From Listeria_A hofi (lineage in GTDB: Bacteria; Bacillota; Bacilli; Lactobacillales; Listeriaceae): a stretch of DNA of 29,976 nt. Under the pieces are notes generated by a model that did not search any database, was not told the DNA's origin, and saw only the letters and a list, made by a program, of their open reading frames with translations. A program made the position numbers and the translations under genes. The stretch lies in NCBI RefSeq assembly GCF_963575615.1, contig NZ_CAUYTL010000037.1, positions 1-29,976 of the forward strand, written 5' to 3'. Below are positions 15,468 through 24,387 of the stretch, in pieces. Every line of letters starts with the position of its first letter. Position 1 is the stretch's first letter.

Positions 15468-16250
15468 TTGTTTGGGATGTTAAATAAAAAAGCAGAATTA
15501 CAATTCAATATTATTCTAAAAGCGTTGAATATGACCAGTGTTGGCGTTATCATTACAGATGCTGACCTGCCGGGGAATCCAATTATTTATGTCAATAGTG
15601 GCTTCGAACGAATCACTGGCTACACATCTGAAGAAGTTTGTGGGGAAAGCTGCCGCATGCTTCAAGGTCCAAAAACGGACAAAACGGCGACCGCTAAAAT
15701 AAGCCAAGCCATCAAAAATCGCACTACTGTCAGCGTATTCCTGCAAAACTATCGCAAAAACGGTGATATCTTTTTCAATGAACTCACAATTGATCCAATT
15801 TATGATGAAGCTTCTGGTAAAAACTACTTTATCGGGATTCAACGAGATGTCACGCGCGAAGAAAAATACAAAATGTTACTAGAAGATTCGATAGAAGAAA
15901 TCGTCAAAATGTCGACACCTATCGTTCCTGTACAAGAAGGTGTCGCAGTCTTACCCCTAGTTGGTGCATTATCAACAGATCGCTTTGAAGAAATGACGCA
16001 AAATGTAGCTTCTTATTTAGATGTTAGTCATATCGATTACTTAATTATGGACATTTCTGGGCTTGCTGATTTCAATGAAGATGTTGCTGCCAATCTAATC
16101 AAATTTTTAGCCTTGACGAAACTAACTGGGGTAAGCCTCATGTTGACTGGTGTTTCGCCACGATTCGCCATGTTAATGGTCAACTATGACAATCGCCTGC
16201 CGAGTATCCCTACTTTTAGTACCGTTCGTGAAGCGCTAAAAAACGTATAA
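15468..16250 (+). CDS. ytvA: LOV-STAS blue-light photoreceptor (YtvA / Lmo0799-like)
   Basis: 260-residue cytosolic sensor. An N-terminal LOV (PAS) domain (about 20-130) contains GVIITDADLPGNPIIYVN, the flavin-cysteine motif GESCRMLQ (Cys62), NYRKNGDIFFNELTIDP and YFIGIQRDVT; a linker helix leads to a C-terminal STAS domain (about 150-258, TPIVPVQEGVAVLPLVGAL, DYLIMDISGLADFNED). In B. subtilis YtvA this architecture binds FMN, forms a Cys-FMN adduct in blue light and feeds the stressosome that activates SigB. The TTG at 15468 is chosen because AAAGGA lies 9 nt upstream and it puts the reactive cysteine at residue 62, as in YtvA; the alternative ATG 15477 would shorten it by three. The signature differs slightly from GxNCRFLQ. 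It is transcribed away from relP. Confidence 0.9.
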   Translation: MFGMLNKKAELQFNIILKALNMTSVGVIITDADLPGNPIIYVNSGFERITGYTSEEVCGESCRMLQGPKTDKTATAKISQAIKNRTTVSVFLQNYRKNGDIFFNELTIDPIYDEASGKNYFIGIQRDVTREEKYKMLLEDSIEEIVKMSTPIVPVQEGVAVLPLVGALSTDRFEEMTQNVASYLDVSHIDYLIMDISGLADFNEDVAANLIKFLALTKLTGVSLMLTGVSPRFAMLMVNYDNRLPSIPTFSTVREALKNV

Positions 16251-16264
16251 TCCTCAAAAAAACC

Positions 16265-16293
16265 TTGCAATTCCTTATTAAATTCGTTAGTAT
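16265..16293 (+). promoter_or_regulatory. SigA promoter of the lysine riboswitch-lysP unit
   Basis: TTGCAA (16265-16270), 17-nt spacer, TAGTAT (16288-16293), about 30 nt before the first conserved riboswitch bases. Confidence 0.6.
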
Positions 16294-16324
16294 AGTACAT
16301 GAAAACTTAATAAAATCCTCATCA

Positions 16325-16540
16325 ATAGGTGAGGTAGAGGTTGCGAAATTCACAAGTAACGCGGAAAAAGCGAGGTGCATAAAACACCGATGACCCCGCG
16401 CGAAAAGGATGCTCGCCGAAGTGAAGACAGGTTTATGACTGTTCTTTAGCTGGGACTGTTATCGAAAGAAACAGGACTGCCGTTTTTGCCATTAGCTTGA
16501 CGAAACGGGTGTGCTATCTAACGCTTTTTGATGTTGGTAT
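16325..16540 (+). ncRNA. Lysine riboswitch (L box) upstream of lysP
   Basis: The leader carries the conserved L-box string: GGTGAGGTAGAGGTTGCG, AAGTAACGCG, then GGATGCTCGCCGAAGTGAA, GCTGGGACTGTTATCG and CAGGACTGCC, in the right order and spacing for the five-helix aptamer. It sits between a SigA promoter and a terminator hairpin just ahead of the lysine permease. Binding of lysine should favour the terminator and shut off lysP, giving end-product control of lysine uptake. Confidence 0.93.
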
Positions 16541-16546
16541 CTATAG

Positions 16547-16583
16547 ACTGATCTCGAAAGAAGCACGCGGGATTAGTTTTTTT
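16547..16583 (+). terminator. Riboswitch-controlled terminator ahead of lysP
   Basis: ACTGATCTCG (16547-16556) pairs with CGCGGGATTAGT (16566-16577), with small bulges, and is followed by seven T. It is the expression platform of the L box: folded at high lysine, disrupted at low lysine. Confidence 0.85.
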
Positions 16584-16629
16584 GTTCCCAAAACCTCATT
16601 TTAAACAGAGTAGAAAGGGAGTTTTATTT

Positions 16630-18117
16630 TTGAAAAAAGAACAGCAACAAGGTCACATTCGTAGAGATTTAAAAACGCGTCATTTATCGATGATTGCGAT
16701 TGGAGGCTCCATTGGAACAGGATTATTCCTAGCGAGCGGAAATGCGATAGCCGTCGCAGGACCTGGCGGCGCACTCGTCGCCTATGCCGCAATTGGCCTC
16801 ATGGTTTATTTTTTAATGACAAGTCTTGGTGAAATGGCAACATATATGCCGGTTTCAGGTTCCTTTAGTACGTATGCTTCTCGTTTCGTTGATCCAGCCT
16901 TTGGATTTGCGCTTGGCTGGAACTACTGGTTTAACTGGGCTATCACGTTAGCCGTTGATATTTCAACCGCCGCACTCATTATTCAATTCTGGTATCCAGA
17001 TGCTCCAGCTTGGCTGTGGAGTGCCGTATTCTTATTGCTCATATTTGGTCTAAACGCCCTATCTGTCAAAGCTTATGGCGAATCAGAGTATTGGTTTTCT
17101 ATCATCAAAGTTGTCACCGTTATCGTCTTCTTAATTATCGGTGTTCTAACAATTCTAGGTATACTCGGCGGTCATTTCATCGGTTTTGAAAACTTCACAA
17201 AAGGGGATGCTCCATTTAACGGAGGATTCTTCGCCATTCTCGGGACATTCCTGCTCGCTGGATTCTCCTTCCAAGGAACGGAACTCGTTGGTATTGCAGC
17301 CGGAGAAAGTGCAACACCTGAAAAAAGCGTACCTAAAGCCATTAAACAAGTTTTCTGGCGCATCTTGCTTTTCTACATTTTTGCTATTTTCATTATCGGT
17401 ATGATTATTCCCTATACTAGCCCAAACTTGCTCGGCGGTGAGGCGACAGACGTTGCTATTAGCCCGTTCACGCTCGTTTTTGAAAAAGCTGGTTTGGCGA
17501 TTGCGGCTTCTGTTATGAATGCGGTTATCCTAACTTCCGTGTTATCCGCTGGTAATTCTGGGCTTTACGCCTCAACTCGGATGTTATGGTCGATGGCAAA
17601 AGACGGTAAAGCACCGAAATTCCTATCCAAGGTAAATCGTCGTGGTATTCCGATGGCTGCGCTAATTATGACAACTATCGTTGGTGCAATGACATTTATC
17701 ACAACTTTGAGTGACAATGGTACAGTTATTTATACGTGGCTCCTAAGCGCATCTGGACTAACTGGCTTCATTGCATGGGTCGGTATCGCGATTAGTCATT
17801 ATCGTTTCCGACGTGCCTACGTGAAGCAAGGTTTAAACCTAGATGACTTAAAATACAAGGCAAAATTTTTCCCGTTCGGCCCGATTTTGGCGCTAGTACT
17901 ATGTCTTTTGGTTATCGTTGGACAAGATTACAACGCCTTTTTACATCCAGATATTACAAATCCACAATGGTGGCAAAAAATCGGAATTTCCTACATCGGG
18001 CTTCCTATTTTCCTAGCATTTTGGCTCATTTATAAATATACACAAAAATCAAAAGTTATCCCGCTTGATGAATGCTCTTTCGATGAGCACTCTTATGCAG
18101 AAGGAAAACGAGATTAA
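16630..18117 (+). CDS. lysP: Lysine-specific APC-family permease
   Basis: 495-residue amino acid/proton symporter of the APC superfamily with about twelve membrane segments. Family signatures: LKTRHLSMIAIGGSIGTGLF near residue 12, FQGTELVGIAAGESATPEKS in the middle, and NSGLYASTRMLWSMAKDGKAP. These match LysP-type permeases, and the upstream lysine riboswitch makes lysine the substrate with good confidence. The start is TTG 16630, with AAAGGGAG 9 nt upstream; an upstream in-frame stretch lies in the terminator. Located in the cytoplasmic membrane; no downstream operon partner, as a strong terminator follows. Confidence 0.94.
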   Translation: MKKEQQQGHIRRDLKTRHLSMIAIGGSIGTGLFLASGNAIAVAGPGGALVAYAAIGLMVYFLMTSLGEMATYMPVSGSFSTYASRFVDPAFGFALGWNYWFNWAITLAVDISTAALIIQFWYPDAPAWLWSAVFLLLIFGLNALSVKAYGESEYWFSIIKVVTVIVFLIIGVLTILGILGGHFIGFENFTKGDAPFNGGFFAILGTFLLAGFSFQGTELVGIAAGESATPEKSVPKAIKQVFWRILLFYIFAIFIIGMIIPYTSPNLLGGEATDVAISPFTLVFEKAGLAIAASVMNAVILTSVLSAGNSGLYASTRMLWSMAKDGKAPKFLSKVNRRGIPMAALIMTTIVGAMTFITTLSDNGTVIYTWLLSASGLTGFIAWVGIAISHYRFRRAYVKQGLNLDDLKYKAKFFPFGPILALVLCLLVIVGQDYNAFLHPDITNPQWWQKIGISYIGLPIFLAFWLIYKYTQKSKVIPLDECSFDEHSYAEGKRD

Positions 18118-18128
18118 GAAGACATACT

Positions 18129-18177
18129 AAAGAAGGGGACATCCGTTGATTTTAAATCAATGGATGTCCCCTTCTTT
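18129..18177 (+). terminator. Terminator of lysP
   Basis: AAAGAAGGGGACATCC (18129-18144) pairs perfectly with the arm at 18162-18177, and an inner TTGATT/AATCAA continues the stem. The A-run in front and T-rich end make it potentially bidirectional, but the next minus-strand gene ends at 18314, well before it. Confidence 0.9.
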
Positions 18178-18313
18178 GTATATAGTAGCGCATACTCAAA
18201 CTATCATATATGCTTATCTTTTGATTTAGCGAAAAAGACCATTTATAATTTTTAGCTGTACTCGTATTATCCGAAGTTGATGGTTCTATACTTATTAAAA
18301 TATTACAGAAAAT

Positions 18314-19780
18314 TTATTCAATTCGATATAAGTAGCTTGTAACGGTTTTACAAAACGCAATTATTCCATCACTAATTTCCGTAGTGTCAATATAAGAAAA
18401 AGAAATTCTTACATGTCGAGATTTTGTTTTATTTACAAAACAAAAAGAACCTGGTAGAAAAGAGATACCTTTTTCCAACGAATCTTCAAGTAACGCTATT
18501 GCATCCGCTCCTTTAGGTAATACTAGCCAAAAGTTGAGTCCACCCATTGGTTCTGTAAATTGTACACTATTAGGTAAATGTTTTTGCAGCAGAAAAAGAA
18601 TTTGATTACGTCTTACTTCGAGTGCTGTTCTTAATTTAATTAAATGATCACTCATTCTGTTAGTATTTAAGAAAGAACATACTGCTTTTTGTGTCAAAAT
18701 TGGACTTCCCAAATCTGTTAATGTTTTTGAAGCTAATAAGTGTGGATAGATAGTGTCATTTGCAATAATCACGCCAATTCTACAACCAGGAGATAAATAC
18801 TTACTGAAACCTTTCAAATAAATAACAGAACCTTCTTGATCTAATGATTTAATTGTTGGTGGAGGAATCATATCATCAAAGTAAATATCATTCCATGAAT
18901 CGTCTTCTATAATGAGAAAATGGTGCTCTCTAGCTAAACTTAACAACTGCTTTCGTCTTGCTAAGCTCAACGTTACTCCAGTTGGATTATGAAATGTCGG
19001 TATAGTATAAACAAGTTTAGGTTTATATTTTGAACAGAGAGTTGCCAATTTATTTATTTGTAGTCCATGATTATCCATTGGTACTGTTATAATTTTAGCT
19101 CCTCTATTCGAAAATACTTCTAAAGCATGAAAATAGGTGGATTCCTCTGTTATCACAATATCATCAGGTCCAATAAACGCTTTTGAAACTATATCAATCC
19201 CCTGTTGAACACCATTCGTAATAATCATGTTTGATATAGGAACGTCAAATTTTCCATTTATAGCGATATAATTCCTGATACTTTCTCTGATATCAACTTC
19301 TCCTTGAGCTAAGCTATAATTTGATATTATCTTTGGTGTCGTCAGTAATATTTGATTAACCTTCTTAACAAGATAGCCCGAAGGAAGTAACTTTGGATTA
19401 ATAATAGCTTCAGAAAAATTAAAACGAACATCCTTACTATTGGTGCGTGTGTAATGCGTAATATCAACATAACTTTTCAAAGATAGTTGCCAACTAGACG
19501 GATTAAACGAACTCTCTCTGTTATAATTTCTATCAATGTCTGGTTTAATTTTAACAAAAGCTCCTTTACCATGAATTAAATTAATTAGTCCGCTATTTTC
19601 AAGTTTTTTGTATGCTTTACTTACAGTAACATGACTTATATTATATTTTTGTGAAAAAACTCTAATAGAAGGTAGTTGTGTGCCCTCTTTTAAAATCCCT
19701 TGTTGAATATTATTATTAATTTGGTTGAAAATTTGATTAATAAGCGTGATGTCGATATGACGATTAATTTGAATATCCAC
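18314..19780 (-). CDS. MocR-family (GntR/aminotransferase) transcriptional regulator
   Basis: 488-residue chimeric regulator. Residues 1-75 are a GntR winged helix (IFNQINNNIQQGILKEGTQL, SIRVFSQKYNISHVTVSKAY, GLINLIHGKGAFV). From about 115 an aminotransferase class I fold follows, with the PLP-lysine motif KGFSKYLSPGCRIG (K327), TIPTFHNPTGVTLS and the C-terminal HVRISFSY, so the PLP site appears intact. MocR proteins sense PLP or PLP-amino-acid adducts and control a neighbouring gene. The GTG at 19780 is chosen because AAGGGG lies 7 nt upstream; the ATG at 19786 is only one base from that SD. It is divergent from the decarboxylase, its probable target. The gene is visibly AT-rich compared with lysP, suggesting acquisition. 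Confidence 0.9.
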   Translation of the reverse strand: MDIQINRHIDITLINQIFNQINNNIQQGILKEGTQLPSIRVFSQKYNISHVTVSKAYKKLENSGLINLIHGKGAFVKIKPDIDRNYNRESSFNPSSWQLSLKSYVDITHYTRTNSKDVRFNFSEAIINPKLLPSGYLVKKVNQILLTTPKIISNYSLAQGEVDIRESIRNYIAINGKFDVPISNMIITNGVQQGIDIVSKAFIGPDDIVITEESTYFHALEVFSNRGAKIITVPMDNHGLQINKLATLCSKYKPKLVYTIPTFHNPTGVTLSLARRKQLLSLAREHHFLIIEDDSWNDIYFDDMIPPPTIKSLDQEGSVIYLKGFSKYLSPGCRIGVIIANDTIYPHLLASKTLTDLGSPILTQKAVCSFLNTNRMSDHLIKLRTALEVRRNQILFLLQKHLPNSVQFTEPMGGLNFWLVLPKGADAIALLEDSLEKGISFLPGSFCFVNKTKSRHVRISFSYIDTTEISDGIIAFCKTVTSYLYRIE

Positions 19781-19793
19781 TCTCATTCCCCTT

Positions 19794-19839
19794 ACTGTTA
19801 TAGTATTAAAAGACACTGTTATACTCATTATCATATAAA
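19794..19839 (+). promoter_or_regulatory. Tandem operator repeats and promoter between mocR and the decarboxylase
   Basis: ACTGTTATAGT (19794-19804) and ACTGTTATACT (19815-19825) are direct repeats 21 bp apart start to start, two helical turns. Direct-repeat operators are typical for MocR regulators such as GabR. The second repeat ends 8 bp before a -10-like TATAAA (19834-19839) for the decarboxylase; no good -35 hexamer is present, which fits an activated promoter. Confidence 0.6.
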
Positions 19840-19887
19840 ATGAAGATAGTGTAAACAAATTAAATTTTTAAAGGAGAGTGTTTTAAC

Positions 19888-21273
19888 ATGGGTATGCTAA
19901 AAAAAGATAAGGACATTATAAATGAGATTCTTTATAGTACAACGGAATATGCGAATGAATTCTTTTCAACTCTAAATGAGAGGCCTGCTTCCATTAAGCC
20001 TTACCCACTTCCTACTGAAAATCTACCTGAAATAGGAATTGGCACAAAGGAAGCTTTAAAGTTATTTTCTAGAAATTACGCAAATGGCCTTAGCGGAAGC
20101 AATGGCTCAAGATATTTAGGTTTTGTTACTGGTGGTGCAACACCAGCAGCTATTGCCGGAGACTGGCTAGTTAGCATTTTTGACCAAAATGTATCGACTA
20201 ACGAATCTTCCATTGCAAGTTCAATCGAAGAAAAGACAATTGATATGTTAAAAGATTTATTTAACCTTGATAAAGAGTATAGTGGTGCATTTGTGAGCGG
20301 AGCTACTATGTCAAACTTTGTTGGGCTTGCTCAAGCAAGGCAATGGTCTGCTCAATTTTCAGGAATTAATGTTACATTAGATGGTCTGTTTGGTGCGCCA
20401 CCAATCAAGATTATTAGCGGGACTCCTCACTCAAGCATCTATAAGGCTTGCTCAATGTTGGGAGTAGGAAAAAATTCGATCATAACAATTCCTTGTAAAA
20501 AAGAAAGAGAATCGATTGATATTGAATATTTAGAAGAAGTGCTCATTAAGCAGAATGACTCCCCTTGTATAGTCGTTGCTAATGCTGGAACTGTAAATAC
20601 TGGGGACTTTGATGATTTAAAAGCAATTGCACAATTAAAAAGCAAATATAACTTTTGGCTACATGTTGATGCTGCGTTTGGTGGATTTGCTTCTTGTTCT
20701 CCAAAATATAGCTCATTAATGACTGGAATAAATAGTGCTGACTCCATAACAATTGATGCGCACAAATGGCTAAATGTTCCTTATGATTCAGCTTTACAAT
20801 TTACTAAGCATAGAACTATTCAATTAGAAGTCTTTGAGAATAATGCTGCATATCTATCGAATTCTAATGACGTCCTAGATTATTGCAACCTTACACCAGA
20901 AAACTCTAGAAGATTTCGTGCTTTGCCTACGTGGTTCACTTTAAAAGCGTATGGAAAAAAGGAATATCAACAGATAGTTGAACGGAATATTGATCTTGCG
21001 AAACAATTAGGTGCTAAAATTGAGAAAAGTAATCACTTAAAGCTATTGTCTCAAGTACATTTAAATATTGTGTGTTTTACTTTGGAATCAGATAAAATAA
21101 CCTCTGATGAAGTATTAAACTTTATGGAAAGAGTGAACAGTAACGGACAAGTCTTTATGACTCAAACTAACTATAATGGTATTACTGCCATACGAGCAGC
21201 TTTCAGTAATTGGAATACCAATGAAGAGGATCTAGAAATTATTTGGAAATCACTAGTAGAGGAATTAAAGTGA
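19888..21273 (+). CDS. Group II PLP-dependent amino acid decarboxylase
   Basis: 461-residue cytosolic enzyme of the group II decarboxylase family (glutamate, aromatic amino acid, diaminobutyrate decarboxylases). It shows GSRYLGFVTGGATPAAIAGD, EEKTIDMLKDLF, GAFVSGATMSNFVGLAQAR (PLP phosphate site), GTPHSSIYKACSMLG (His stacking on PLP), HVDAAFGG (from residue 259) and the Schiff-base lysine in IDAHKW (K293). The residues match the family catalytic set, so it should be active; the substrate cannot be read from the sequence. The bacterial tyrosine and diaminobutyrate types are alternatives. ATG 19888 has AAAGGAGAG upstream. It is divergent from the MocR regulator; no amino acid/amine antiporter is adjacent, unlike acid-resistance decarboxylase loci. 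Confidence 0.88.
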   Translation: MGMLKKDKDIINEILYSTTEYANEFFSTLNERPASIKPYPLPTENLPEIGIGTKEALKLFSRNYANGLSGSNGSRYLGFVTGGATPAAIAGDWLVSIFDQNVSTNESSIASSIEEKTIDMLKDLFNLDKEYSGAFVSGATMSNFVGLAQARQWSAQFSGINVTLDGLFGAPPIKIISGTPHSSIYKACSMLGVGKNSIITIPCKKERESIDIEYLEEVLIKQNDSPCIVVANAGTVNTGDFDDLKAIAQLKSKYNFWLHVDAAFGGFASCSPKYSSLMTGINSADSITIDAHKWLNVPYDSALQFTKHRTIQLEVFENNAAYLSNSNDVLDYCNLTPENSRRFRALPTWFTLKAYGKKEYQQIVERNIDLAKQLGAKIEKSNHLKLLSQVHLNIVCFTLESDKITSDEVLNFMERVNSNGQVFMTQTNYNGITAIRAAFSNWNTNEEDLEIIWKSLVEELK

Positions 21274-22327
21274 GAAGCAGATACCTAACTACAAATGTAC
21301 AGAAAAACACCATTTTATGGACACTTTACTAACCCTATAAACATGCTATTTAATAGCATTGATTTTGAAACATAAAAAAGCACGGTTATCCATTGCGACA
21401 GAATCGATGACCGTTGCTTTCGGATATTCCTTAGCGTTTGGATATTGGCTTTTGCTCTCCCTACCCCCTGTTGCTTTATTTGTTATTGCTAACGCCCACA
21501 CTGTGTAGTCCCTTTGGATGTGTGATGTTAAAGCTTGAAGAGCCTGAGACAAAGAGGCTCTGATCCATAAACATACGTATTAAAAATTTAAATTCAGATT
21601 TTTGAATTAATTATATATTTTTTACATAAAATCATTTACAAATTGCTAGGTCTGTTGACCACGCGCTCAGCTACAAAGAAAAATGGAGCTTTGCAAATTT
21701 AACCTCCATTTTATTAGAAAGGCAAGGTGCACCTGTTATCGTGGATTATGTGCTTAGCCAATGTTGAAAAGTAGATTCCATTTGAAGGAAAATACTTACG
21801 TGAAGGCTTATCCTTGGTTACAATAGGAAAAGAGCTAACTTTCTTGCACTCTGGAATTGAATGACGGAACGTTTGCAAATAAGTATCATATCAATATTTT
21901 GGACTTAGAAAACGATGATGACACGCAAAGTATAGCTCCCGCTGTTTATAAGCATCAAGAAACCATGCTCCTTCGCGCGTTATTTGTCTTTGTAAAAAAT
22001 AATTTGATTTAAACTATTCCAAGTAAGAATCTCACCAACAAAACGCTGATTTCCCCAACTAAGGATTATAAATTGCCCTACCGCTTGTTTTTAACTACGC
22101 TAAGCTTCGGTGGGGTATACTAACAGCGAGTAGCACTATGCTAATGCTGGTATGAGTCTCTGACTATGTAATATGAAGTCAATCTATATGAATAGCAACC
22201 AAAAGTATAATTATTCACTTTCTTGTCACGACTTCAATGGAAAAATGTTTCGAATATACAACTTGGATAACAAACTGCTTGATATAATGTTAGTATCAGC
22301 TCATTCAAATGGAAAGGAGGAGAAATA
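21274..22327. other. Gene-poor stretch with decayed coding sequence
   Basis: About 1.05 kb without an intact gene between the decarboxylase and the first WxL gene. It holds a 7-bp hairpin (AGAGCCT at 21539-21545, AGGCTCT at 21555-21561), a short open stretch at about 21350-21510 that could encode a hydrophobic peptide on the plus strand or a 68-residue basic one on the minus strand (neither recognisable), and a plus-strand relic at 21630-22123 described separately. No promoter for the WxL gene is obvious beyond AT-rich sequence just before its RBS. Confidence 0.6.
21630..22123 (+). pseudogene. Decayed plus-strand gene of unknown family
   Basis: Three protein-like plus-strand stretches lie in succession, interrupted by stops and a frame change: one with SVDHALSYKEKWSFANLTSI followed by LLERQGAPVIVDYVLSQC (21651-21767), one with ELNDGTFANKYHINILDLEN and AVYKHQETMLLRALFVFVKN (about 21850-22011), then, in the same frame after a single stop, LISPTKDYKLPYRLFLTTLS (to 22123). 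Amino acid composition looks like a real soluble protein, unlike random translation. I do not recognise the family. It is consistent with an old gene decaying inside an accessory island. Confidence 0.45.
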
Positions 22328-24248
22328 TTGCGTAACGAGAAACGTTTTAAAGAAACTTGGCGTAAGGTATCCATTGCCTTTTTGATAGGTGGCACAATCG
22401 CTTCATCTCTCACTACCACATGGGACGCACAAATAGTATCAGCCACAACCGATACCCAACAACAAACATTGCAAGAATCCCCAGCAGTTATCGCTTTAGA
22501 AAATGGTGACTTTGAACAGCCTCAATTCAGTACAACTTCTAAGATATTCAATCAGTCAAGTGTTCCTGGATGGATGACAACAGCAAGTGATGGAAAAATT
22601 GAACTGCAGAGGAGTATTGATGGAGTTACAGCTTTTTCTGGATCTCAGTATGCGGAATTAAATGCATATGAAGTCGCAGCTCTGTATCAAGATATACCAA
22701 CGACCCCTGGGGTAAATGTTCGGTGGCAAGCATATCATAGCGGTAGGCGAGGAGTGGATACAGCATCTGTAGCATTTGGCGCTCCTGGAGAAACAATGGT
22801 ACAACAAGCAGAAATGGTAGATGACAACACTGGCTGGGGCCTTTACAAAGGTGTATATACGATTCCTGAAGGGCAAACGACCACACGCTTCCAATTCCAG
22901 TCCGTTTCATCAGCTGGTGACAATCCTGCTGTTGGAAATTTATTAGACAATATTCAATTTGCTACACAATCCATATTACAGGTAGATGGTACTTTTTCTG
23001 CGACTAATATGAAAGTACGGAATACACAAAACTACCAACTACAAGTTAAAAACATTGGTGGTATGCCAACAGCGAACAGTACCATTACTATCAAAGTTCC
23101 TCCTGAATTAGATTATACGCCTGGAACATTATCTTCGAGCGATACCTCGATTACAAATGAGCAATACAACGCCTCAATCGGTGAACTCTCCTTTAATATC
23201 TCTACATTAAAAAAAGATGTATCCGCAAGTATTCAAATTCCACTAACAGCTGCCAATACAACAAGCATGACACCCCCCATTACAAGCGCTACCTACAATG
23301 ATGAAAACTTCAATGAAGAAGTATACACTGCGAATGCAACCGACAGTTCGGTGACTATTTTAGATAATCAATTACCAGTCATAACGGGAGAATCCGAAAG
23401 TATCATTCAACCTGATAGCACTTTTGATGTGATGAGTACTATTCAGGCAACAGATGCAGAAGATGGAGATATTACATCAGATGTGAAAGTAACAGGAGAA
23501 GTAGATACAAGTACGTCAGGCCTCTATGAACTAACTTATGATGTAACAGACTCCGATGGCAACACATCTACTTTTAAGCGTTCTATTATTGTGAGAGAAA
23601 CCAGTCATCAGCGCTACTACAAAAGAAACCATTCAAAAAGGTGATGCCTTTGATCCACTAGCAGGTGTACGAGCAACAGACAAAGAAGATGGTGATATAA
23701 CCAGTCAAATAACGGTTGATGGCTCTGTAAACATAAATCAACCCGGTGATTATGAATTGATATATACAGTGACAGATAGCGATGAAAATACAACAACATT
23801 AACACGTACAATTACAGTGCATGACAATACTATTTTTACGTTTAATCAGGCACCTGAAGACTTAGTTTTCCAGACAACCGCAATCGGTAGCAGTGAAGTG
23901 GATATCCTACGTCAAAATCCGGATTGGCATTTACAAATCAAAGATACTCGCAATAATAGTGAAAAATGGAATGTGACAGCGACAGTAAATGGTCCTTTTG
24001 TGGATGTTAATAACCCTAACAATAAAAAATTACATGACGCATTGACGTTTACAAAAGACGGCGTGGAAACACGTTTAATGGACAACCAAGCCTTTGTTAT
24101 TGGAGAAGGAGTATCAAATCAAAATGAACTCACGAACATTCAATACGCAGCTAGCGAGGGAATTCACATGAAAATAAATCCTACTGGTGTCAAAGCTGAT
24201 AGTACTTATCAAACGAGTATCACATGGACATTAAATGATACACCGTAA
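22328..24248 (+). pseudogene. Large WxL surface protein, broken by a frameshift
   Basis: The TTG start at 22328 has GGAGGAG 7 nt upstream. The first frame (438 codons, to 23644) encodes a signal peptide (residues 1-40, ending IVSA), a DUF642/galactose-binding-like domain (NGDFEQPQF, VPGWMTTA, YAELNAYEVAALYQDI), a DUF11-like beta domain and one DUF5011-type Ig repeat (LPVITGE ... DAEDGDIT ... YDVTDSDGNTSTF). Near 23598-23604 the frame is lost: the next repeat continues as PVISATTKETIQKGDAFDPL in another frame, then runs to a C-terminal WxL domain (DWHLQIKD; ITWTLNDTP) ending at 24248. One inserted or two lost bases explain it. The truncated product would be secreted without its cell-wall anchor. 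Sequencing error or phase variation cannot be excluded, but no long homopolymer is present. Confidence 0.82.
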
Positions 24249-24387
24249 AGCTTTATAGTAGCGATACTTTTCATGAAAGGATGTGAAGGTAAGAGCATTT
24301 ATAATTCACCTCATCAATCAAGCCATGGTAAATTAAATAATAGTGCTACCTGGAATAATATCAGCGCACTTTAAGGAGAGTTTTATT

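Noticed and set aside
16325..16583. T-box leader as an explanation for the lysP leader
   Set aside because: No T-box AGGGTGGNACCGCG string; the conserved blocks match the lysine riboswitch.
21346..21552. 68-codon minus-strand frame downstream of the decarboxylase
   Set aside because: Unrecognisable composition and weak start context; could equally be read as a hydrophobic plus-strand peptide, so it is left within the gene-poor region.
22173..22385. 70-codon frame ahead of the WxL gene
   Set aside because: It overlaps the WxL signal-peptide coding region in another frame and has no Shine-Dalgarno sequence; the GGAGGAG within it belongs to the WxL start.
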